Below are positions 25,049 through 31,535 of a DNA stretch of 64,000 nt, piece after piece. A program made the translations under genes and the position numbers. This stretch comes from Gammaproteobacteria bacterium (GTDB taxonomy: Bacteria > Pseudomonadota > Gammaproteobacteria > Steroidobacterales > Rariloculaceae), in the NCBI GenBank assembly GCA_022825505.1, contig JAJDWR010000063.1:1-64000 (forward strand), written 5' to 3'. The first letter of the stretch is position 1. Each line of letters opens with the position of its first letter. The notes under the pieces were generated by a model. The model worked only from the letters and a program-made list of their open reading frames with translations. It was not told the DNA's origin and did not search any database.

Positions 25049-26239
25049 CTACTCGTCTGCCGATTCCTCCGGCAGATCGCGGAGCAGATCGTCCAGCCGG
25101 CGTGTCATCTGGTCGAACTGGAAGCTGGCGATGCGGTAGCGCCACGGGGAAAGGCGCTGGTCCAGGTCAAGGGCTTCTGCGGCGACGTCCGCGCCGCCGG
25201 TCTCGGCTTCAACGGCTGTGATGTCCGTACCGCCCGCTTCGGCTTCGACTGCCGCGACTTCGGTATCGTCAGCAACGGCATCATCAAAATCGTCTCCAGC
25301 TTCCTCGGAAGCGTTCGCCGCCGCGTCCTCCTGGGCCGCATCGGCTTCCGGCTCGGATTCTTCCACAGGCGCGCGGAATTCGGCCCGGAACGCAACCCAC
25401 CGCTCATCTTCGCGCTCAACCGATTCCGCGGTGATAGCCAGCCCGTCGAACGTCACGAATTCGGTCACCGTCACCGGCTCCTCCGTATCGGTTCTGGGCT
25501 CCACGTCCTGCAGGTTCAGGCCGGACAGTACGTTTCCCATGACGTTGGCCACGCTGGCGTACTGCAATTCGCGGCCCTGAGGCATTTCCTCCAAATCGAA
25601 ATTGGACTGTTCGGAATCGGCCTTGGAAACGCTGACCACTTCGCCGTCGGAGTGGGTCACGGTGACCCGGGCCATCCGATCGCCGGGAATTGCCAGGATT
25701 TCGGTGGCCAGCCAATCCGTCGTTTCGTTCCCCACGTCCGGGTTCCGGTCGACCAGGAAGCTCTGCGCCTGATCCGCTTCGCGAACGTAGACCTGGGACG
25801 TGCCCTCGGTATCGCCGACGATGACATTGACCGGCATTTCGGCGCCCGACAACGTCACGGCCACGCCACCGGCAGCCTCGGCTTCCACGCCCTCCACACC
25901 CAGGCGGTCGTAGAAGTCCGAATTGGCCGTCTTGGGCTCGACGATGCGCGCCTCAGCCAGGCTGATCAACGTCTGGCGAACTTTTTCCGTGTCAGCCGGG
26001 TAACCGTCCTTCTCGGCAACCGACCAGCTCCCGTCGTCGCCGCGCTCCAGCGTGGCGACGGGAACCGAGCCGGCGCCGACGACGGACACCCGGGTGACCC
26101 GATCCAGGTCCTCGCCGAGATCCGGCAGCAACAAGCCGCCGCCCGGGGCCGGCGGCTGGGGATCGTATTGGGCAATCAGCGCCACGGCGCCGAGTACCAC
26201 CAGGGCGGCTGCAAGTACAGTCACTGTGCGGGGGGTCAC
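25049..26239 (-). CDS. DUF4340 envelope protein associated with GldG-type ABC system
   Basis: The 396-residue protein has an N-terminal membrane anchor/signal ('VTVLAAALVVLGAVALIAQY'). A DUF4340 core follows with 'VATLERGDDGSWSVAEKDGYPADTEKVRQTLISLAEARIVEPKT' (about 62-100) and 'TSQVYVREADQAQSFLVD'. DUF4340 proteins are regularly encoded after GldG-like genes and are thought to act with these ABC transporters, but their role is unknown. An unusual Ala/Glu/Asp-rich low-complexity insert (about 290-360) includes an imperfect repeat around 'VAAVEAEAGGTDITAVEAET'. Its start overlaps the GldG-like stop by four bases (ATGA). Confidence 0.85.
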   Translation of the reverse strand: MTPRTVTVLAAALVVLGAVALIAQYDPQPPAPGGGLLLPDLGEDLDRVTRVSVVGAGSVPVATLERGDDGSWSVAEKDGYPADTEKVRQTLISLAEARIVEPKTANSDFYDRLGVEGVEAEAAGGVAVTLSGAEMPVNVIVGDTEGTSQVYVREADQAQSFLVDRNPDVGNETTDWLATEILAIPGDRMARVTVTHSDGEVVSVSKADSEQSNFDLEEMPQGRELQYASVANVMGNVLSGLNLQDVEPRTDTEEPVTVTEFVTFDGLAITAESVEREDERWVAFRAEFRAPVEESEPEADAAQEDAAANASEEAGDDFDDAVADDTEVAAVEAEAGGTDITAVEAETGGADVAAEALDLDQRLSPWRYRIASFQFDQMTRRLDDLLRDLPEESADE

Positions 26240-28191
26240 GATTTCTTCTCCGTGCGCCGCCGCCTGACAACCACCGCCGACAGCGCAACCGCGGTCAGCA
26301 GCAGCGGCACCAGTCCGATGTTGATGAATTGCAGCACCGTGCCGAGCTGTTCGATGCTGCGGTCGAGATTACGCTGCACGGCGCGCAGCTCCTGGCGGAT
26401 TCGGACCTGCTCGTCGAGGAACCGCTGGATTTCCGCCTGCTGTTCGTCGCTCATCAGGAGCGAACCCTGGTCCGTGCGGGCATCCTGCAATTCGCTGAGC
26501 CGGTTCTCAGTCTCGGTCAGTTCCGCCTGCAGTTGCTGCTCGGTCTGGCGGAACTGCGCGTCGGCCTGCCGGCGCAACGCCTGGACCCGCGTGAACGGGC
26601 GGGAATAGGTGCCCCGCGCCCGAATGCCGATCAGGTCCGCGCTGCCCGACAGATTGTCCAGGGCGTTGACGAGGAAGTCGCCGTTGTTGGCGAAAGCCGT
26701 CGCCAGTGTCTGGCCCAGGAAATTCTGCTGCTGTACCCAGAGCCGGTCGCTCAGGATATCCACATCACCCACGAGGATGACATTGGCCGAATCGGTGGAC
26801 GCCAGGTGTTCACCGTCCGGCAGAGCATCCGGCGATTCGGAGTTGGCGACCGCGCTATCGTCGCCACCGCCGCCGTCCGCCCCATCCGCCAGGTCACCCT
26901 CGGCATCCGGCAATTCCTCGGCGGGCGGACCGTCCGGATATGCGCTGTCCAGTGCTCCTGTCAGGCGCGCGGCGATGATGTAGGGCTCGCCGCTCGGCAC
27001 GAAATCGTCCAGCAGGGCCTCCGGGTCGGTCAGCATCTGCATCTGGATCGCCGGCAGGGTTTCCGCATCGATGCTTGACGTCAGGAGGGGCTGCAATGTC
27101 ACCGTGCTGTCTTCGGCCACGCTGAAATGCCCGGCAGTCCCGACATTGATGTTGTACAGCCCGTCGGTAATCACGTCCTCCGGGTCGATGGCGGTGGCGT
27201 CCAGCCCGAGCAATCCCAGGTGACGCACGGGACGCATGCTCAGGCCGGTAGTGACGCTGAGCGCGTATTGATTGTCCGCCACCACCTCGCCGGCGGAGAA
27301 TTCGACACCCCAGCCGCTCAGCAGCGGCTCAAGGTTCGACGCGCTGCCCGCCGCCATGGCGGCGGGATCCATGGCCGCGGCCATGTCGACCTCGGCAAAC
27401 GGATCCAGAAAGATCAGCGCCCGGCCGCCGCCCATCACGAACTGATCGATGGCGTACAGCGTCTCGTCTTCGAGGGACCGGGGGTGCACCAGACAGAGCA
27501 CGTCCACGTCCTCTTCGATTTCCGTGAATCCCGGTGGCAGCGAGCGCATCTCGAACAGTTGCCCGGCCTGGCTGTAGGCAATCCAGGGCTCGGTCACGCG
27601 CTGGGTCTGGGGATCGAACCCGGCGGTCATGGACACGCCGGCGTGCACGCCCACCACCACCCTGTCAGGCCGGGCCAGACTGTAGATCAGCCTCGCCAGC
27701 TCGTATTCGAGAAACCGCTCCCGCTCGGGGTTGAAAATCTCGATGACCTCCTGATCGCCGACGCTGTTGGTCGCGGCCAGCCCGAAATACAGGGATTGCC
27801 CGATCCCCAGCGTGATCGGCTGAAGGCCGAACCGGGCCGCCCGGTCCTCGTCCTCCGAGAACGGCACAGGGTCGATAACGTGCAGCACGAGATTGCCGCC
27901 GCCGGCGCTCTCCAGTTCCTCCAGCATCTCGCGCACGCGGTTGGCGTAATTCCTCAGCGGGGCGATGTCCGCGGACTCGCTGTCGGAGAAGAACAGGTAG
28001 ACATTGATCGGCTCCACGATGGAGGCCAGCACGTTGCGGGTTCCGGGCGAAACGGTATAGAGATTGTCTTCCGTCAGGTCGATGCGCAGGCCCGTCAGCA
28101 GCGAATTGTTCGCGGTAACCGCGGCGACGAATACAAGGGCCAGCAGCACCAGCGACAGGGTGCCGAGATTGCGTTGTCGGTTGGCGGACAT
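26236..28191 (-). CDS. GldG-like ABC transporter auxiliary protein
   Basis: The 651-residue protein has an N-terminal membrane segment ('LSLVLLALVFVAAVTANNSLL') and the GldG family opening 'RIDLTEDNLYTVSPGTRNVL' (about 35-55). A large periplasmic region follows with 'ALIFLDPFAEVD' and a C-terminal coiled coil (about 535-610, 'RRQADAQFRQTEQQLQAELTETENRL'). A final membrane helix precedes a basic tail. In gliding Bacteroidetes GldG works with GldA and GldF; in other bacteria the same trio is widespread without gliding. An acidic linker (about 410-455) is unusual. It overlaps the DUF4340 gene and follows the permease by seven bases. Confidence 0.88.
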   Translation of the reverse strand: MSANRQRNLGTLSLVLLALVFVAAVTANNSLLTGLRIDLTEDNLYTVSPGTRNVLASIVEPINVYLFFSDSESADIAPLRNYANRVREMLEELESAGGGNLVLHVIDPVPFSEDEDRAARFGLQPITLGIGQSLYFGLAATNSVGDQEVIEIFNPERERFLEYELARLIYSLARPDRVVVGVHAGVSMTAGFDPQTQRVTEPWIAYSQAGQLFEMRSLPPGFTEIEEDVDVLCLVHPRSLEDETLYAIDQFVMGGGRALIFLDPFAEVDMAAAMDPAAMAAGSASNLEPLLSGWGVEFSAGEVVADNQYALSVTTGLSMRPVRHLGLLGLDATAIDPEDVITDGLYNINVGTAGHFSVAEDSTVTLQPLLTSSIDAETLPAIQMQMLTDPEALLDDFVPSGEPYIIAARLTGALDSAYPDGPPAEELPDAEGDLADGADGGGGDDSAVANSESPDALPDGEHLASTDSANVILVGDVDILSDRLWVQQQNFLGQTLATAFANNGDFLVNALDNLSGSADLIGIRARGTYSRPFTRVQALRRQADAQFRQTEQQLQAELTETENRLSELQDARTDQGSLLMSDEQQAEIQRFLDEQVRIRQELRAVQRNLDRSIEQLGTVLQFINIGLVPLLLTAVALSAVVVRRRRTEKKS

Positions 28192-28198
28192 GGCTCGA

Positions 28199-28933
28199 TC
28201 AACCCGCTTTCTTCATGTGCAGCACCAGCACGTTGGCGTAGAGGAACGTGCCGATGAGCAGGGCGAAATAGATGAGATCGCGTGCATCGATGACGCCCTT
28301 GCTGATGCTTGCGAAGTGCGTCAGGAAACTGAGGCTTGCAACCGCATCAATGATCGGCAGCGGAACCCAGCCTACCAGGGGGCTCAACAACGGCTGGAAG
28401 CCGGCCATGAGCATGACGAAGCAGATCACGACGGTGACGATGAAGGCGATGACCTGGTTGTTGGTGGTCGCCGAGACAAAGGAACCGATGGCAAGAAACC
28501 CGCCGGCCATCATCAGGCTTCCCAGGTAGGCGGCAACGATGACGCCGTTGTCCGGTTCACCCAGGTAGTTGACCGTGATCCATATGGGAAACGTCAGCGC
28601 CAGCGCCAGGGCGGTAAACGCCCACGCGGCGATGAACTTGCCGGCCACCGACTGCCAGACATCCAGCGGCAACGTCATCAGGAGTTCGATGGTGCCGGTC
28701 TTGTGCTCCTCGGCCCACAGCCGCATGGACAGTGCCGGGACCAGGAACAGGTACAGCCAGGGATGGTAGTTGAAGAACGGCGCCAGGCTGGCCTGACCGC
28801 CGTTGTAGAAGTTGCCGAAATTGAAGGTGAACCACCCGGCCAGGACGAGGAAGATCACGATGAAAACGTAGGCCAGCGGCGTGGCGAAATAGCCCTGCAG
28901 CTCCCTGCGCATGATTGCCGTCACGCCGTTCAT
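28199..28933 (-). CDS. ABC-2 type permease (GldF-like)
   Basis: The 244-residue protein has six membrane segments and the ABC-2/GldF signatures 'IMRRELQGYFATPLAYVFIVIFLVLAGWF' at the N-terminus and 'FLVPALSMRLWAEEHKTGTIELLMTLPLDVWQSVAGKF' (about 65-100). The latter is the EXXTGT(I/L)E coupling region. It forms the membrane channel with the ATPase encoded 58 bases upstream. The start ATG has GCGGA eight bases before. The exported substrate is unknown. Confidence 0.9.
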   Translation of the reverse strand: MNGVTAIMRRELQGYFATPLAYVFIVIFLVLAGWFTFNFGNFYNGGQASLAPFFNYHPWLYLFLVPALSMRLWAEEHKTGTIELLMTLPLDVWQSVAGKFIAAWAFTALALALTFPIWITVNYLGEPDNGVIVAAYLGSLMMAGGFLAIGSFVSATTNNQVIAFIVTVVICFVMLMAGFQPLLSPLVGWVPLPIIDAVASLSFLTHFASISKGVIDARDLIYFALLIGTFLYANVLVLHMKKAG

Positions 28934-28991
28934 GCGCGAGTTCCGCGTATTCGGCTATTGGCGGGCTCAAGTCTTCCGAACGTTACGCAAT

Positions 28992-29936
28992 TCATGCGTG
29001 GGCCCCTCCGGTGATCGTCCGGAACACTTCATCCAGCCGCCCCGACTCCAGGTGCAGTTCGGAGAGCTCCCAACCCTTGTTGTCCGCCAGTTCATTGATC
29101 GCCTTGAGCGAAAGCCGCCGGTCCCGGAAAAACGCCGTCAGCCGTTCCGACTTCAAGTCAAGCTCGGTCTCCACGACCTCGGGCAGCGCGTCGATCTCGC
29201 CGCGCAGGGATTGTAGCTGGGACGGGTCTGCCGGCTTGAGCGACACGGCGTTATGAAATCGGGACAGCGCCTCCAGGTTGCCCGGCGTGTCATCGGCCAG
29301 AATCCGCCCGCCGGCGATGATGATGGCACGATTGCAGACCGCGTCGACTTCCTCGAGCAGGTGCGTGGAGATGATGATGGTCTTGCTCTCGGACATCTGG
29401 TTGATGAGTTGGCGCACCTCGTGCTTCTGGTTGGGATCCAGACCGTCGGTGGGCTCGTCCAGGATCAGCACTTCCGGATCGTGGAGAATCGCCTGCGCAA
29501 GCCCCACCCGGCGCCGGTAGCCCTTCGACAACGTATCGATGGTCTGTTCCAGCACGGGTTCCAGGTGCAGCAGGCCATAGACTTCGTCCAGCCTCGCCAG
29601 GCGCTTCGCGCCGCTCAGCTCTCGGGCGTCGGCGATGAACTCCAGAAACGCACGGGCGGTCATTTCCGGGTAGCTGGGCGCGCCCTCCGGCAGGTAACCA
29701 ATCTTGCGTTTGGCTGCGGTTGCGTGGGTTTCAACGTCAAGGCCGCAAACACTGGCCCGGCCTGACGACGGCGGCAGGAACCCTGCGATGATCCGCATCG
29801 TCGTCGTCTTGCCCGCGCCGTTCGGCCCGAGGAAACACAACACCTCTCCCGGGTCCACCTGAAAGCTCAGATTGTCGACGGCGAGAAGGGCGCCGAATTG
29901 TTTGGTCAGTTCCTGGCACTCAATCATCTTCAGCAC
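28992..29936 (-). CDS. ABC transporter ATPase (GldA-like)
   Basis: The 314-residue ATPase carries a Walker A GPNGAGKTT near residues 38-46, an ABC signature in 'LSKGYRRRVGLAQAI', a Walker B in 'VLILDEPTDGLDPNQ', and an H-loop in 'TIIISTHLLEEV'. A C-terminal accessory domain of about 90 residues is typical of the CcmA/GldA class. It energises the downstream permease. The GTG at 29936 has GCGGA nearby; ATG 29927 is an alternative giving 311 residues. This is the first gene of the operon running through DUF4340 and the two small membrane proteins. Confidence 0.93.
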   Translation of the reverse strand: MLKMIECQELTKQFGALLAVDNLSFQVDPGEVLCFLGPNGAGKTTTMRIIAGFLPPSSGRASVCGLDVETHATAAKRKIGYLPEGAPSYPEMTARAFLEFIADARELSGAKRLARLDEVYGLLHLEPVLEQTIDTLSKGYRRRVGLAQAILHDPEVLILDEPTDGLDPNQKHEVRQLINQMSESKTIIISTHLLEEVDAVCNRAIIIAGGRILADDTPGNLEALSRFHNAVSLKPADPSQLQSLRGEIDALPEVVETELDLKSERLTAFFRDRRLSLKAINELADNKGWELSELHLESGRLDEVFRTITGGAHA

Positions 29937-30073
29937 TCATTCCGCAGTATGTCTGTCGAGACCCGGCCGATTCACTTGAGCGCATCGGATTTTGCACAAG
30001 ATACGAGAATTTTCAAGCCTTGCGCAGAGTCTGGGCGTCTCGCGTCCGGTGCTCGTGCTGACGGCTGCGATCA

Positions 30074-30094
30074 GGAAAACACCCGTCGGCGGGT
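30074..30094 (-). terminator. Candidate intrinsic terminator
   Basis: Read on the minus strand, ACCCG-CCGA-CGGGT forms a 5-bp GC-rich hairpin followed by GTTTTCC. It lies 65 bases after the stop of the secreted protein gene ending at 30159 and before the ABC operon. The stem and T-tract are short, so it is only a moderate candidate. The rest of 29937-30158 shows no gene. Confidence 0.4.
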
Positions 30095-30158
30095 CGCGGA
30101 TAAACAACCTGCTCGCATGGCGGCCGCGCTGCGCACGCCGCAGGGACATGCAGTCAGG

Positions 30159-30833
30159 CTATAGCCGCTCGTCGTAGTTTGCGGCATCCATCTGACAATC
30201 GAATTCGAGCACTTCCAGATCGACCCGAAAGAATTCGAAGCTCATGCTGAACGGTTCGACGTAGTAAACCGGGTCGGTATGAATGATCTCGACGTACAGT
30301 CGGTCGCCGTCGGCGCGGTAACGTTCCTCGTAGCGCATCCCGGTCGACTGCGGAAACCCCTCCGCCGGTCCCCTCGTATCGACGTATCCCCGGCCCACGT
30401 CTCCCGTATCGATGACCAGCACTTCGCCTTCGAAACGGCCAACGGACCGGCCCAGGTGGGGATGGTCCCGAACTGTGAAGGGGGCGTCCTCCACCGCAAG
30501 CTCCGGATCGAGCGGCACCCGGCGCCTCACGTCCATGTACTCGAAATCGATCTCCACGCGATCCTCGTGCAGCCGGATTTCCCAGGGCGGGTCCGGAATG
30601 CCGATCACGTTCGTGAGGCTGGGAGGCAGGCACCGCAGATCGGGATCGTCCCTCAACGGCACATATTCGGCCACCGCCTGCTCTGCCGCATGCGTCAATG
30701 TTGCAGAAGGGCGCCCCGCGCTGAGCTGCAACCACGTACCCGCAAGATCGGCGCGCTCGGCCAGCGCAGCCGGCACTCCGAGCATAAGACCGGCAACAAA
30801 AAGCCCCGTCCGACTGCCCGGCAGCGTCTTCAC
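30159..30833 (-). CDS. Hypothetical secreted protein paired with DUF6152
   Basis: The 224-residue protein has a signal peptide (MKTLPGSRTGLFVAGLMLGV, cleavage near ALA at 25). The mature region begins 'DLAGTWLQLS' and contains 'LRCLPPSLTNVIGIPDPPWEIRLHEDRVEI', a lipocalin/beta-sandwich-like pattern recurring in secreted hypotheticals next to DUF6152 genes. GTG 30833 is chosen because it overlaps the upstream TAG by one base, has GAGGAG 11 bases before it, and begins a clean signal peptide. Longer readings to 30854 or 30905 lack these features. The function is unknown; the coupling suggests the two proteins act together in the periplasm. Confidence 0.7.
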   Translation of the reverse strand: MKTLPGSRTGLFVAGLMLGVPAALAERADLAGTWLQLSAGRPSATLTHAAEQAVAEYVPLRDDPDLRCLPPSLTNVIGIPDPPWEIRLHEDRVEIDFEYMDVRRRVPLDPELAVEDAPFTVRDHPHLGRSVGRFEGEVLVIDTGDVGRGYVDTRGPAEGFPQSTGMRYEERYRADGDRLYVEIIHTDPVYYVEPFSMSFEFFRVDLEVLEFDCQMDAANYDERL

Positions 30834-31276
30834 TATCGGTCCGGCTCCTCGCATTCCACTTCCGTACCCGCAAGCAACGCCTCCCGAAACGCGGCAAAGC
30901 CGCAATCCCGAACCACCGTCCCGTCGGCAAGCGTCAGGACGCGGGCGTAGCCCACGTGCTCCAGGCGCCGGCTCGGAATGAGCGTGATCGTCAATTCATC
31001 CCCCACCCTGACGCTGTCAAGGTCGACACCCCGCCGAATCAGATCGTTCCGGGTGCCCCACTCGACCAGCCAGTGCGAAACAGTCCCGTCGTCCTCGACA
31101 ACGTCGAGTTCCAGGTGAGAGTGAGGATTTCTGAGATGAAACGCCGTCAGCGTGCCCGTGATGTCATGACGCGCGTCCCGATCGAAATTCCCGCTTACCG
31201 AATGGTGCGCCACCCCCGACTGTGCCGCCAGACCCAACGCTCCGACGATGAAAATACGATCCGCTGGTCGCAGCAT
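30833..31276 (-). CDS. DUF6152-like exported protein
   Basis: The 147-residue protein has a signal peptide ending near SGVA. The mature N-terminus is HHSVSGNFDRDARHDITGTLTAFHLRNPHSHLELDV, with an initial His-His and the 'NPHSHLEL' motif typical of DUF6152. The fold is probably a small OB/beta-barrel, and the histidines could bind metal. ATG 31276 is preferred over the upstream 31327 because AGGGG lies about eight bases before it and it starts the signal peptide. It is translationally coupled to the next gene. The function is unknown. Confidence 0.75.
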   Translation of the reverse strand: MLRPADRIFIVGALGLAAQSGVAHHSVSGNFDRDARHDITGTLTAFHLRNPHSHLELDVVEDDGTVSHWLVEWGTRNDLIRRGVDLDSVRVGDELTITLIPSRRLEHVGYARVLTLADGTVVRDCGFAAFREALLAGTEVECEEPDR

Positions 31277-31361
31277 CTCCTGTTCCCCTGACGATTGATT
31301 GTTTCGTGGCTTCAATAGCCTATTCACGAAACGCCTCGCGCGCCACCCATTCTTTTACGAC

Positions 31362-31522
31362 GTTCTTTCCGGGGGCGTGGGCGTGTTGCCCCTTCGGGCG
31401 TCGCGGGCGACAAGCGGGCCACGGACGGCCACAAGCTCGGAGCCCACGATTCTTGTCCCGCCAGGGATGGCGGGACGAGATTAAGCCCGAAGGGGCAACA
31501 CGCCCACGCCCCCGGAACGAAC
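31362..31522. repeat. Nested-hairpin repeat element, copy 3 (different arms)
   Basis: Two outer arms of 38 bases, 31362-31399 and 31485-31522, are complementary at 37 of 38 positions. Between them lies a perfect 9-bp hairpin (31455-31463 with 31468-31476, loop GGGA) containing the 16-base core GCCAGGGATGGCGGGA (31460-31475) that also occurs in copies 1 and 2. The arm sequence itself differs from that of copy 2. It lies between the M16 peptidase stop and the DUF6152 gene, both leftward, where it could form a very large RNA hairpin. The rest of 31277-31535 shows no gene. Confidence 0.92.
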
Positions 31523-31535
31523 ACCGATTACTGCG

